Assembly (NCBI GenBank): GCA_963682055.1
Contig: OY821744.1
Coordinates: 5,868,835 to 5,932,834 of the forward strand
DNA from: Primula veris
Lineage: Eukaryota; Streptophyta; Magnoliopsida; Ericales; Primulaceae
Length of the DNA stretch: 64,000 nt
Reading direction: 5' to 3'
Shown here: piece after piece, positions 36,330-50,127 of the stretch
How the letters are laid out: each line of letters starts with the position of its first letter
Numbering within the stretch: the first letter of the stretch is position 1
Notes under the pieces: generated by a model
Databases searched by the model: none
Seen by the model: the letters and a program-made list of their open reading frames with translations, nothing else
What the model was told of the DNA's origin: nothing
Position numbers and translations under genes: made by a program

Positions 36330-38720
36330 CTCTTGATCGATAACAACAAGTTGTCCTCAAATAAGACAAGTGTTTTATCTGGATCGTGAGACAGAGCATA
36401 TGTAATTCAAATATGGCTAATATGAGCTCGAAGCCATATACACTCTCTAGTCGTCTCATAGAGCACGAGTAGATCAGAGTGATTCGTTTGGAGTCATTCC
36501 AAGACCTCCAAGATATTGCCTTATTCCTAATGGTAAAGACAGACCATGTTAGGAATATCCCTTATGCAGGTCTGATAAGTAACCAACATCGGTATAACCG
36601 AAAAAGGGTTGCGTTAATTCGAGTACCGAAGGGGGTAGGTACACTCGATGACGCAAATGGGATAAGACAAGCCCTCATCCACAGTTACCTTAAGGTAATG
36701 GTAAAATGTCTTTTATGCCATTTCGATGGCAGCGTGTTAGCGCGATGCTGTGTCGAGCTATACCATTCACAGCAGACGAGATGTTCGTCCTAGCACATTA
36801 GACCAAGTACAATGATGCGCATATTGTACTTAGATATGAACATCATGGTTCAATATCTCTTCGTCTCATCAGGGACGGACTGGGTCTATATCAATGTCTA
36901 GTGATCGAACGATCATGGGAGAATCTGATGACTTAGCGTCATAATGACTAAAACGTCATAACACCTTCTGGGTGTAGTCTGAATCATGGACTTAGATTCA
37001 ATCTTTACGGGACTCGATCATCAGGCCGAGTCACTACCGTTTCTTCCCAAGATCCTTCATCTCGAAGGCAAATCCAAAAATGGATCACGTAATAAAACAC
37101 GCAAGGGCATAATACTTGTTCAAGTATCCCAAGCTAATCAAGTACTCACTTAGGCGGCTATACCACATCCGCTCGGATTATATTAATCCATATAGTGAAC
37201 GTTTCATTTAATTGAGATCGTGTTCCGTGGTCAGGAACTACTTGATTAAAGCATTATGAAATCACACAGGGATCTTCATCTATATCACTTTGTCTAAATC
37301 CCCATAGAGATAAAACCGTGACCACATTCATGGCTGCATTACTCAGTTTTTCGGAAACTACTAAACTGGTAAAGTAGGGGACTATTATAATGTCCATTAC
37401 GAGGAAATCAACAATCTCGTAATCAATTCCAAGGTGTGAGAGAAGCCTTGCGCTACTAGGCGAGCATTCTACAATCTCATTATTCTCATCACCTTACCTT
37501 ACGAATAACCAAATAAACGAACTCGTTTAACATTGGTGGTGTTGGTGCTACAGGTCCGAACACACTTACGCTAAGGAATCTACTTGGATTGTAAGTTTCC
37601 ATTAGGCTAGTCTATTCTACGTTGACTTCAGGCAACGGTACAAGGTTCCCTGTCATAATTTGTTCATATTATCAGTCGTCACCGAATATATGAACAAATA
37701 ATCAATGACAGTTTCGTTTCGCTTCAATATCGTCTAAGATATCATGATCGACAGATATTTCGAGATTCTTAGGATGAGGAGGAAATCACACATCTCCTTG
37801 ATCCTTTATAATCTCGTGCGACAAACGAGTATCAGTTCACCACCTCTGGGGCTGAATGAATTAAGAACCGGTCAACTTCCTCATATCTTAGGAAGGACGA
37901 CAGACTGACGGCCGACGGCAGCGTCATTTGCTTGGCGGGTTCGGCCAAAACAACGTGTTACGACAGGAACACGGCGTCCGACAGGGACGTCTATCCTTGC
38001 AAACATTTTGCAGCAGGTATAAATGATCTCGTGACATCTCATAAAGTAATTAAATGCGTTTGGCATTTAGTTAGACTTGAGGGAGTCTATGCACTTACTT
38101 ATCACTAAGTGCAGTTTTGGGGATCAAGCTAAGACTGAGTGGGTTATGCCACGTTACTTCACGTCGTTCCTTATCAACGGTAACGTGCAAATCTCCCCCT
38201 AATGACGGGGAGAACAGTCTTAGCGATGTCACTTTCGCATATCATGCGGTAAAGAGATCGCTTGCCAAGGTTTCTCTATCAAATGATAGGCAGGAGATTC
38301 ATAATCGACTTATGTCCCCTTCTGAGGTCCATATTTTGAACGCTAGAGCGGCTCAATCAAAATATTAATTAATCACTCTAAACACGCGTTAATATGAGAC
38401 TTCTGGCTCATAACCAGTAACCAGCTGGTACGCATATGGTTTTTGAGTATCTATGGGCCTCATGACGGACCAATGCAGCAAAATAGCATAACCCCATACG
38501 GAAATATAAATCTTGGTGCGCAAGACCAAGAAATGCGTGCAATCATTTGCAGTCGCATCATCAAGCTTTCCGTGAGTCCATTTTGGGTCTGAACATAATC
38601 GACAGGATGTTCAATTTCAATTTCCAAACTCAAGTAATTCATATCGAAATTTCGATTCTTACTCTTCGGTATTATCAAGTCGACTAGACTTTTCAGGATA
38701 ACCGGATCATGAGCCATCAA
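36330..38720 (-). pseudogene. Copia pol remnant: integrase, reverse transcriptase, RNase H
   Basis: Minus-strand pieces, each broken by stops or frameshifts, still show family motifs. An integrase C-terminal part (HPVDYVQTQNGLTESL) lies at about 38720-38460, the reverse transcriptase entry (RLVAQGFSHLGIDYE) at about 37470-37250, and an RNase H part (GYTDVGYLSDLHKGYS, then AISWRS in another frame) at about 36600-36330. No functional protein can be made from this copy. Confidence 0.85.
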
Positions 38721-41700
38721 CTTAATGATAGGGCTAAAAGTTTGAAAAGTGCTGCATTTATGTGGACAACATTAAAATGTGACCAAATTGTCGATGCATC
38801 AACCATAACCATTTATATTTATGGTCCGTCTTATGGTTGGATAAGTCCACAATAACTCCTTCAATTCTTTACAAGAATTCTACGAGTTCATTTCGTGATC
38901 TTTACACATACTAGTCTTTCAAAATGAGCATTAATGGCATTAATTTCGGATTATTCACGAAATATATCCTCAAAGAGAATCCAAATGCGATGCGATTATA
39001 AATCAACTATCGTCTTTTGACCCGGGAATATCTCATCCGGTCAATGCCACAATATCAAAATGCTCTTATCAATCGACGACAGGCGAATGATAGTATAGAC
39101 AATCATGTCTTAGCATCTAAATCATTTATCATTCGACGACTGGCAAAATGATAAGGTAACTTTAAATGCGTTAAAGAATGTGGTAGCAACCACTTGAAAG
39201 ACATTTCAACTCCTCTAAAATACGCTTTTGGTCGTATTGAATGGAGGTTATGTAAAGAAATTTTAATTCTTTTATGAGCTATTACCAGATAACACTGGTT
39301 TTCTCGAATATTTTATAACTCAACAAGGTACGGCAGGACCTACATGAGTATAAGACCTCATATTTGACAAATCAATTTGGTTTTACCAAAGATTTCGATT
39401 TTGGAACGACAGGTCCATAATCATTGTCACAAAGGACTCTTTTAGGCAAGTAGTTGGTGAAATTATGTGGTACACTGTTACCCACTATTTCCAAAAAAAA
39501 CAACTATCCCATAAGTATTGCCTAAAATTTCATAATTTAAAGTTTGGTCACATTTGTCAAAGGAATTTGCTCAAAACACTTTAAATTATTTCGAGAAATT
39601 TCGTAAACAGGCAAACCATAATCCAAAAGTATGTCCAAATGGAAAAATCATATTCCAAATGAAAAAACATAATCCAGATGAGCGAAAAATGGCTCAATGA
39701 TTTATCAAAATCAATAAAGAAAGGTATCAAACTCATTTGAGCCACAAAACCGGGGGTCTCAAGAGTTTCCTTTCAGTTAGCTTTAACCACATTAGCATCG
39801 GTTTTTGCACCTTTGTAATAGTTTTGAACTATTTAAGGAGTAACCGTGCATGACCTTTGTCTTTATAGCATAGAGTTGCTTCATTGAGCATTATCTCTTG
39901 CTTTGTGACAACGGGCCATATTGTTCCTTTCAATTACTGTCTTGGAGCCACAGGTTTTCGATTTTGACGATTGTCTAAAATCTTGCTTGGCTAGGCGATT
40001 CATCGGGATCGCGACAGTTCGAGACAAATAACACTTGTCTCGGTTCTCGATTCGTGGAAAAAAATGTACACGAAGAGCATTAATATCAGGCAAACAATTC
40101 GCCATTGACCCAATAGGATTAAAACTACTCACCGGGGTAATTTTCTTATCCAATAACAGATGGGCGATAAAGGAACATGGTGAATATAAATTCACGATAC
40201 TGCTTATGGAATACAATTTCCAAGCTAGTATTTTGGTGAAGGATTGCTCCAATATGTCAATTTCAGATATTTGTTCACCATAGACGTCATCACGTCTCAA
40301 ATGTGGCGGCGGAATATCATCAACGCCTTATCTTTCATCTCGCTAGTAACAACAAACTCGTGTTTTACTCATCAAAGATGGCATCCAAAAAAAAATTGGG
40401 CATCACATTTTTCACACATCAGGGTGAGTAACATGTGGTGACGGATTAAAATCAACGTTTAAACAGTCATTTCGCAAGTATGTTTTACGATTTTTCTCAT
40501 CATAGATGGCATCCAACATGTGTTGGGAGTTCTGGATTATTTATCAAATAAAACGACTGGTTTATATGTTTATGGTTTGCACAAGCACAAACTTTTTTTC
40601 GAAACGACAGGTTCGAAAACATTAGTTTTGCTTTTCATGTGAATCGGTTCTCATTGATCGAACAACGGGTCGAAACTGAAACACCAATTCAGCGAAACAT
40701 ACATCACTATATAAACACACTCGGGGAAATTATTATTTAGTCAACCCCTTTCGGTAGCTCTATTTGAACACGACCAGGAAAGACGGTGAGGGGGGTGGGC
40801 ACGAATGCCTCTTAAAAACCGACCTCATTAGGAGAACGACTTCCGCCTTTATCTTTCCTAGACATCGTATCCAAATAGGTGAGCCTATTTGGGGAAGATT
40901 CATAATTTTTCCAACTTAAATGTGAATATATATGATTTTCGCATTTTATATATGGCAATAATATTAACAGCATAGAGAATATCTATCTAGATTAACCACA
41001 TATATATAAACAGGCAGTAAATATATTTTAGGATCTATCTAATCATGCAGGAGATTTGGTGTTATAAACAAATCAATTTAAGATTATCAATCAATCCATA
41101 AAAATTCTAACATATCAAATCAAATCAATTAGATCCAATCCAATAATTTACTGGCATATGTGATATTTATATATGATAATATCAAAAGATATGATTACGC
41201 TAACAAGATATCAATCAATTATCTATGTTTATCGCCATATGAATAATTCTATACATGGTAGTTTTAACATGCAAGCAAAACAATATATTTTTAATTACCA
41301 ATTAATTCTATATATGGTAATTTTTAACATGCAAAGTGGTTAAATATACATGGAAACATATCAATTTATTCAATTAACATGCAATTTTTATTCACTTGCC
41401 TTTTTAATAAATATATATATGCATGTGGGTGAATATTTAGACCGAATATTGACTTTTATAACACATATATACTGTTTTTATACATGTAATATACTACAGG
41501 GACTATCCGTGTAATTTCAGCAAACTATATATATATTTACAGCGTTATTACTGCTTCAGTCCATAATTTCAGACAAGTTTCAGTTTAGTCCTTGAGTAAT
41601 TTCCAGAATAGTTTACAGCTTTCAGAGAATTACAAATCAGTACATACGTTTCAGTTTGTTGCAGATTTAATCCGACAGATTAATACATGTTTTACAATTA

Positions 41701-42068
41701 CATGATTTGGGTTATTTTGTATGATCTTATCAACAAATATGATTTTATAATCAACAATATGTGTGTTACGATCATATATAGTTATCCATACAAGTAACAA
41801 ACTCTAATACACATGGATTATATACTACGGGATATTTATCATGTTTTAGTTATCCATAAAATAATACGTGCGATCACATATATGGAATAAATTAAGTTTT
41901 GAATTCGGTACCTTACGCACGGTATGTTGATGAAGGTCGATATAGCAAAACCCTAAAAACCCGGATAAACCTCAAGGTTTATAAATACCCAATATCCATC
42001 CGTTTACCAAAAATCTCCAATATCCGTGAGCGTATATTCTATTCTTCGCGAGCAAAGTGCCGATAACG
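38720..42068 (-). pseudogene. Decayed 5' internal region (gag and early pol) of the copia element
   Basis: This is the half shared with the truncated + orientation copy. The longest frame is 139 codons (40300-39881), with a segment around DILEQSFTK and AHLLLDKKI that loosely recalls copia gag; the rest is full of stops. The sequence next to the 5' LTR (minus strand CGTTATCGGCAC) is where the tRNA primer site should be; it does not look like the common initiator-Met site. Confidence 0.55.
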
Positions 42069-42277
42069 TGTTGTGTGACATATTAGCTCGTTATAAATAT
42101 ATATAGAGATATGTATAGATATAGAGAGAGGTATGAGAGACAACAGACGAATTGTTTATTCATTAATACAAGTGTATAGAGAGATACATCAAGAGACCCT
42201 GACCCTCTTTATATAATAGAGGATAGAGTTACATATGCTAGGGAAGACCAAGATAAGTCCAATAATATCCTACAACA
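42069..42277 (-). repeat. 5' LTR of the minus-strand copia element
   Basis: 209 bp, paired with 35308-35516. Confidence 0.95.
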
Positions 42278-43879
42278 TGTATAAAATATTAAATATCTGA
42301 ATTTTTCTATATAAAAAAAAAATCTTTTTTAATTTTTTATGGTTGCGGTGACACCCCCTTACTCCACCGGTTCCGCCCTTGCCTGTGGGTTAGTTAATTA
42401 AGACATACTACAAATTGAAGGGCAAATTATGACAAAGGAAAAATACATTATGACCAGCCTCTTTTGGTGCTTTCGATGGTGAAATTCCAACTTCGTTGTT
42501 CCGGTTACTGTTACGTTGTTCAGTTAGAACTGTGGTTATAACTGCAGTTGCAATCACGGTTCTAACCGAACTTTAAAGATGGATATAACTCAGAATAAAA
42601 ACGTACTTGAAATTAAATTCACACGCACGTTTTTAAACAGAGTTCACCCAGAACTTTGGGATACGTCTCTGAGACACTCACTCAGATTTATGATACTATT
42701 TCAAGCTTACAATATAGGACTCGAGACTTATGAAAACTCACAGACTCTCTCTTGATTTTCTGCCTATCACTATATTGCTATTACTAAATAACTATCACTC
42801 AAATGATTAATAGCATCCCGCCATTAACCTTATAAAGTTGTTGTTTCTGGTGTATCGAATATAGTAGAGTTCTTTATAAGTTTAGAACACGTACTTTACA
42901 TAAATAACTATCACTTTATTTATAAGGGAACAACTAATTATTTTCATACGACATTCAAATCTTTTTGACCAGATATTGCAAATAGATTGGTCTCAATCAT
43001 TTTCTTAAATTCGGCCAATCTGTTACAGAAATACTGATAAGATAGTTGTTACAATTCAGTCAATCAACTCGAGTTTCACTCCAAGAATTTAGGCCAACAT
43101 TAAGCATATAGATTGGCCGAATCATTGGTCTCAATTTATTCAACAGATTCGGCCAATCCTGTTTAGAATAGACTAAAGGAAATTTCAGCCAATCTATTAA
43201 ATAGATAAGACAGCTTAAATATCGGCTAAAGTTAAACAAGATAAAGTTCAATTATCTTTTTCAAATAAGATTAGTTTCAACCATAAATCAAGAAATAAGG
43301 AAAGATAATATGCAGACTTTTTAAGAAGGTATTCATTCGATAAAAAGCTAGATAAGAATCTAGTTGGGCGTGTATAGAAACATATCATGCTTGAATTACT
43401 TTGTCTTAATACAATAGACAATAAAAGACTTATTAGCCCATTAATGTGATGACACAATTTTTTCACAATTTCGTAGATGATGTGTATATAATTAATATGA
43501 TATCATTAATCTTTTTCCTTCAATGGTTCTATGTTATTCATGGATGGTGGAGATCAAGTTAGTTTCAACTTTGTAACTAAATGTACTGCTAAATCAATCC
43601 CGTATAATGGGTCTGTCAAGTTGTATAAAGATAATTTTAGATAACTACATCTAATAGCCAAGAATAGAATGTTTTATCTATTGGGTACCAAGTCTTAGTA
43701 CTTGTTGTGTTTCATCCTTTTGATGCCAAAAAAATTGCATCAATTGTGTTTTCATCGTGAGACAGTTAACTTGATGTTAATTTATGTTTTCATCGTTAGC
43801 ATGAACCTCTACGAGAGAATGTATCTTACATGGCCATTTCGGAACAAATCCACATATACATGCACAATCAAGGATTCGA

Positions 43880-44328
43880 CAGTATAACAAACTTAAGAAT
43901 TATACACAATATTTTTAGACCTAATTGAATTTTGTCTTCAAATTGTAATTTTTCGGGACAAAAATAATGTTTTTAACAAAATTAATGTTTTAGACACAAA
44001 ATTAATTTTTTTTGCTCCCAAATTTAACTTTTAGGCACTTAATTTGAATTTTTTTTGTCTCTAAAGACAATTTCATACAAACATAATGAGTCAATTAAAA
44101 TTTGTTTTCAAATATTTTTTGACACGAAATTAAATTGTCTAATATTTCCGTACGTATAAGATTGTAGACAATTTTTTAAAAAAATTATTTGCCTAAAAGT
44201 TAGGTTTTTGAACAAAAAAATTATTTTTGTGTCTAAAAGATTATTTTTGTCCCGAATTGTTATCATTTGGAGACAAAATTTAATTGCCCGTAAAAAAATT
44301 GTCTTTATTTCTTAAGTTTGTTGTAGTA
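43880..44328. mobile_element. Foldback MITE with CACTA-like ends
   Basis: Left 'cagtataacaaacttaag' and right end read backwards 'tactacaacaaacttaag' each differ by one or two bases from CACTACAACAAA. Imperfect inverted arms of about 90 bases follow, sharing 'aattttgtctycaaat' and 'cgggacaaaaataat'. Flanking triplets are cga and gga. No coding capacity. Confidence 0.7.
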
Positions 44329-45429
44329 GGAGGTGATCGAACTCGATAACCAGAAACAATTCCCTATATTCCAATATAACCTAATCGAATCAAGTTTTCA
44401 ATAAAGTTGGTTCTCTTCCAATAAAACTTCTCACATTTATGTTCTTTAAGGATATAATTGAGTGATGAAGTGATGATTAATAATAGTACTGGTCAGTGGT
44501 CTATATGCGCACCAAAATCAAGTGAACCATATTTCCACTTTTATATCTGCCTTTTTTGAAAAGAAAGTTCGACGTTTAAGTCAACAAAAAAATCTCCACC
44601 ATAAATTGCATACACTTTACACATGGAGTGGATAAAACTATATGGAAGGTCTATAATCCAAGTCCTTAATTTTGTTCTATTTTGCTTTCTTATTCCCTCT
44701 TTCCAGCAACTTTCACATAAATACAATTATTTGACCCAAATTCCCATAACCTAAGCAATATTCTTTTTTATTGTTATTTAGAGCATTCATCCACATGAAA
44801 ATGTTTTGTCAACTTTACATACGGAAGAGAATATATTTAAAAAATAGAGTATTCAAACTCTCCAGTTTGAGTCCAAATATTCTATCCCTATTTTTTATTC
44901 CTTTAATATCTCTTTTTTTATTCACTCAAATTTTAAATTTTCATAACTTATACCGCAATTTTATAAACTTTTATATTATATTATATTTAAATTTTAAAAC
45001 ATTTGAACATAATATTGTTTTAGACAATTTTTTTAATATTCAATGTTTAATTTACACTAATTTATACATTTATTCCAAAATAAATTTTGTGTGGATTTTA
45101 TTTTAAAAATAATTATTGGAATGTATTGATACATGTATTATAGTAATTGTACAATTTTTTTCAACTTTTTTAGAATTTTTTTTGGATAAAATAAGCAAGG
45201 TGACACGGAAAGAGATAAAAAAATAAGATATAAGATTTGGACTCCCCAGTTTAAAACCATTACATTATTTTAAATTTAATCTAAAAATATAAACGTTTGC
45301 GCTCACAACCTTAAAGTGTTACCACACAACACCCATTTTTTTTCCATCTCTCTATCATTGCCAATTCAAGAATTAAAACAAATTGAGGAAAAAAAAAAAC
45401 AAATCAATACAACCGTATATTATAAACTC

Positions 45430-45605
45430 TATAAATCCAAATCATTAAACCCTAAACTCAAATCATTAAACATAAACCCAAAACCCAAATGAGAAATCAT
45501 AAATCCAAATCAATAAAGCATAAACCCAAATCAATAACCATAAACCCAAATAAATAAATCATAAGCCCAAATTAATTAACCCTAAATTAAAAAACCCAAA
45601 TCATT
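45430..45605. repeat. Degenerate AAACCCAAATCAATAA minisatellite
   Basis: About eight imperfect units built on 'aaacccaaatcaataa', with a few CCCTAAA words. It is not a true telomere array (TTTAGGG)n. Confidence 0.7.
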
Positions 45606-48204
45606 GTAACCCTCCGAATTAAAAAAACCAAAATCTTTGAAAACCAATTCATATTTTCTCTGACGAATCATAAAAATAAAAAAGCACATCACTTTATTTT
45701 GATGGTGATGTTTGAACCTAATACCCAGATTTAGATATTTTTAGATATTGGCTAATAGTATTTGCAGAGTTGAACGAGAATAACGAAAGAATAGTTTAAA
45801 ATGAAAGAAAGGTTAGTGTTGTTATTACTTTTTAAAGTATATCTATAATCTATTATAGTCATCAGATCTCTACTCTCTCTAAGTGGGGGAGTCTGAATCC
45901 CCATTTTCTTACATAAATAATCATAAGAGTGACGTTATACGTAGATACTATTTTACATATATTTTTACAGGGATTGACTATAAGTCGTTAGATCAATGTA
46001 TATCAACGTAGATCACCGACTTACAATCAGAATTTGTAAAAGTTTATGTGAAATATTTTCTACGCATATCTTCACTCAAAATGTTTTCAATATTGAAATC
46101 TTATCCGCAGAAACCTGGTAATCCTCTTTAAATTTAAGCTTGAGGGCACTATTTTTAAAGTGTATGTAGCTGCGGTGTTGTCGTGCTTCATGGATGGCCG
46201 ATGACAGTGCCGCCGACATTCATGGATGGCATGGCCCGTGTCTATGATGGATTACAGGGGTGCATATTTTTGGTTTAGTGGTTCGATTACCCTGCTTTTT
46301 GGCTTAAATTGAAGTACATATTTAATATTTGTGTCATACATAATTAAGTTGGTGAAATTGTACATGAATCTATTTTTAGCTATAACATATGACATAATAT
46401 GGAAACCACTAGGTCATTATGTTACGATCCATTATTCACGAATTCAAATTCTTCCTTTGTCAACCGATCTTGATGATCGCCTGATCGGTCGAGGAATACG
46501 ATCACTATACTAGGAATGTTTTTTATAAACACACTTTCTAGCGTCTATATCCAGTTATTTTCTACAAAGAAGTTAGAAGTTTCGATTTTTGGTTGGTGGT
46601 AGTGACGCACACCATTGTAGCAAATGAGAACACCTTGGAGAAATTTAAACAACTTGACTACATGTCTAATCAAACTTTTACTTATAACTCAACAAATGGA
46701 CGATCTGATTTTGGGTTCAAATTTTATCTTGGAATGGTCAAATTCTACTCAAATTTTAGTTTTTTTTACATGTATTTGTAATTTTTCACTACTTAAATTA
46801 ACGTATTATTTTATTTTTAAAGTATTTGTTAAAAAAAATATATAAAATTTGACTTTTTGTATTTATTAATATTACTACCTTATAAATTGTCAAACAAATA
46901 ATTAAACATAAAAAAATATATAAAAGATCAAAATTTACTGATTTTTTTTAACAAACACTTTAAAAATAAAATAGAATGTTGATTTACAAAAAAAATAAAT
47001 CAAAAAAGAATTACCGATAGATGACGAAACCTGACCATTCGAACTTCATAAAATTTCTAAACCTTTGATTTTGGTCTCCATTCATGAACTTTCATATGAA
47101 AAACTACCAACATTTTGTTATCACTTAATTACGTTTTGTTTTGTCAAAAGAATTTTTTGTGTAAGATGTAAACAAAAAGGTCATTGTCTAATCTGTTCTT
47201 CTCTATTCATATCCACCAATGGCCATAACAGTTCTATTTTCCCTTGACATCCGTTGGTGATCGATCGGTGTACACTGGACCTAACTAACAATGATCGGTG
47301 GTCGGAGTACTGTAGCTATTGCACCTTGTATTTGCTCATTATTCGATACTTTTATTTAAGAATATTTGAGTTTTGAAAATATGGATCGAAATGCTATGTG
47401 AAGAAGAGATCGAATAACTATAACTCTGTAATTTCGAGTAAAGTGTCACATAGTATAAGTATATTTTCCCCCCAAACTACTACTATATTTATTACTCCAT
47501 ATCTAAATATATATATATATATCAATTAATACCACTTTTGTTTATCTGCTCTGGTAAGTTTCTGTACTTTAGCAAACGTAACATATTCTCATATTGTTGA
47601 GTTCACACATTTTTGATGTATATATAGCTTCTCACATGGTTTGACCTAGTTGTAGACGTGTATCTTGTTTTCCTAAGCATTTGGTGCGTATACGAGAGGG
47701 TAAATTACTACTAAATTAAATTAGATGGACTGTGGACGTTGAATTTGAAATTTTATAAATATTTCAAGATCACTATCTCAATAAGATGGTAAAGCTCTCT
47801 TTTTGCTGCACAATATAATACATATGACACACCTCTAGCTCTCTTTAAACCAACAAGACGTTACGCACAATTTGTTAGTCAATTTTCTATTAAAAAAGGG
47901 TTCATGTAACTTCAAGGGTACGAAGTGATCAACAGTCACGTCGATGCATTAATTAATAATGTTACCAAATAAATTATTTCTTCTTTTATAATTGAATTTG
48001 CTATAATTTTTGACAGATAAAAAAAACTTACGCATGCATATATGCTTACAACGTGTGTTTAACTCCATAAAAAAAGTCCAATTATTAAAAAAAATTCTAT
48101 TAGTATGCTCATATTGATAAAATTTTACGCGAACTTTATAGCACTGGCCGATTGGAAAAAATTGGGAACGTCTATGTGGGTTGTGGTTTTGAATTTAGTA
48201 TATT

Positions 48205-48360
48205 CACTACATAAAAAATGTGAGTTTACCACCGGACGTTCTGTTAGTAAACTGGGTTTCGCTAAATTTGTTAACTGTTTAGCAACATTTTTTGTTGCCA
48301 ACCCTGATGATAAATTTAACGATACTCAGTTTGTCATCAGTTTAGCAAAATGACGTGCGA
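48205..48360. mobile_element. Possible CACTA-transposon end
   Basis: Starts CACTACATAAAAAATGTG and continues with phrases such as 'ccggacgttctgttagtaaac', the kind of subterminal repeat seen at CACTA ends. A matching opposite end was not found. Confidence 0.35.
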
Positions 48361-48676
48361 TAATAAATGACATTTTATAATAGGTTAATATTTTAGACAA
48401 ATATATTTACAAAATTAAAGGCCAAAAGAAAAGTAGTACGAGTATATTCGATGTTTGATTTAAATTATTATTAATATACATTGTACACTTTCTGGTGCGA
48501 CTATAAGTACACTTGCACAAACGTCAAATGTGTTAAAGATACTAAAAGTAAAAAGTTGGTGACCTCGCTTTTAAAGATGAATAATTCAAAGTAACTCTCA
48601 TCATGATACGTAAGAGAAACAGGTACCAAATATATATATATCGAAATAAAAATTAAAATACTTTTCTTGTCTGGAC

Positions 48677-48935
48677 TAGCCTGGTCGAAAAACCGGAAAA
48701 ATCGAACGGGACCGAAAAAGACCGAAATCGAAAACCCGAAATTTTTCCGGATTGGTTTCGGTTTTCAATAAAGACCGAACTGAAAAAAACCAAAGAAGAC
48801 CGAAAAATAACCGAAAAAACCCGGTCTGGTTCGGTCCAAAAAATAAAAATACCGAAATCGAAAAAAACGAACAAAAAAATATGTTCGATTTCGGTTTTGT
48901 TAAAAACCGAACCGAACCGGATTAAATCGAGCGTT
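48677..48935. mobile_element. CCGAA-rich non-autonomous element
   Basis: Dense CCGAAA/TTCGGTT words like the element at 14221-14515. Ends are not clearly defined. Confidence 0.45.
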
Positions 48936-50032
48936 AGGACACTGCCCGCGTGCTCTTTGGGTGAACTACTTTAAATATATAAATTTAAAATAAAGATTGC
49001 AAATCCAGCCTAAATTATATTGCATGTACACCCCTGAAGTTATGCCTAGATTTTGATTAGTGTCGAGAACATTCCGATTTCGGCACAAGAAAACTCCAAT
49101 TGTAATGGAAAAACAATCATGTTGATTTACGAAAAGTAGAGGGGTCTAAATTAATGTAGATCTTTAGGCACGGTTAGTTAGTTTTTTGAGTTAAGCGTAT
49201 CACATCATATCATCGCTAAAGTGATATTACAAATCGAGACTCTCGTAGTAGATCCTATTACCTGGAGCAAAATAAAAGCAATAAGACCGAAGTATAACTC
49301 ATCTCCGCGGTTCACTAAGGGCTACAACTTTAGAATAAGTCGCAATGGGGGAAATACTACAAAGTAAATCCAATATATAGACTGTAGTTAGGACATATGT
49401 CAAAATAATCATACAATTAATCGCAATAAAAAAACAATAATATTTATTGAAGTCCCGACAACTTTCACTATTTTATTTTCGAGAAACTCATATTTATTAA
49501 CATCCCTTTTTTTCCGGATTAAGTCTATCCTAATGAAAAGGGATACAATAAATAGGTTTAGTAAAACATATAGGAGTCAAAAACCATTCAAAGAAACTAT
49601 TCCATCAAACGAAATCAGACACAATCATACTCATAATTCTGGTTATCACAATGCAATTAATCTCAGCATTTCTTAAACTCGGTATATTACTAAACTGAAA
49701 GGTACGAACAATTTGTGATTATTCATGGAAAATTATCATTTCTAACGATTATTTGTCTGATATTATCTCATAACATGAGCCGGTAATGGTCCTTAGATAT
49801 GAAAAAACAACTAAAAAGAGAGAAAACATGTTAATTTTCCTAACTGAGAGATAAAAACGCCACTTTCTCAAAAGCAAGAACTGATGATGTTACAATGAAA
49901 AATATTCAGAACTATGGGTAACAAGAATAAACATTAGTATATATATGACACGACGATCAAACAAATGTTTATTTACTAGCATGTAGTTAACCCCTTCTCT
50001 TTACATGCTTTCTATCTCCTTTCATATATTGT

Positions 50033-50053
50033 ACATATATATATATATATATA
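50033..50053 (+). promoter_or_regulatory. Possible TATA region of the first QRT3-like gene
   Basis: A run of TA repeats about 80-95 bases upstream of the start codon at 50128, a suitable distance for a plant TATA box, though simple repeats are common here. Confidence 0.4.
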
Positions 50054-50127
50054 TGAAACAATTTCGTTTGGGTACTTTCACGAGCAACAAATAAAAAGGA
50101 GAAATTTAGAGATTTTTTATTACAAAA

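Larger units (their letters stand above)
35308..42277 (-). mobile_element. Full-length but defective Ty1/copia retrotransposon
   Basis: Two 209-bp LTRs (35308-35516 and 42069-42277) differ at one position. In element orientation each LTR starts TGTTGTAGG and ends CACACAACA. A polypurine tract (AAAGGGGGAG on the minus strand, 35517-35526) abuts the 3' LTR at 35308-35516, fixing the minus orientation. Flanking five bases are TATAT and TGTAT, an imperfect target duplication. Internal domain order is integrase, reverse transcriptase, RNase H, which is the copia order. No long frame survives. Confidence 0.92.
42278..50127. other. Gene-poor region with MITE remnants
   Basis: No conserved protein was found on either strand over 7.8 kb. 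Contents noted separately: a CACTA-like MITE (43880-44328), a minisatellite-like AAACCCAAAT stretch (45430-45605), a CACTA-like end (48205) and a CCGAA-rich element (48677-48935). A hexose of short frames exists but none has codon bias or motifs that I trust. Confidence 0.45.

Noticed and set aside
36479..36793. 104-codon + strand frame
   Set aside because: Lies antisense to the RNase H/reverse transcriptase remnant of the minus-strand copia element; a chance frame.
38117..38368. 83-codon + strand frame
   Set aside because: Antisense to the copia pol remnant.
44771..45106. 111-codon + strand frame
   Set aside because: Very AT-rich, dominated by F, I, L, N and Y as expected from random AT-rich DNA; no motif.
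45430..45605. Interstitial telomere array
   Set aside because: Only two or three CCCTAAA words; the repeat unit is AAACCCAAATCAATAA-like, not TTTAGGG.
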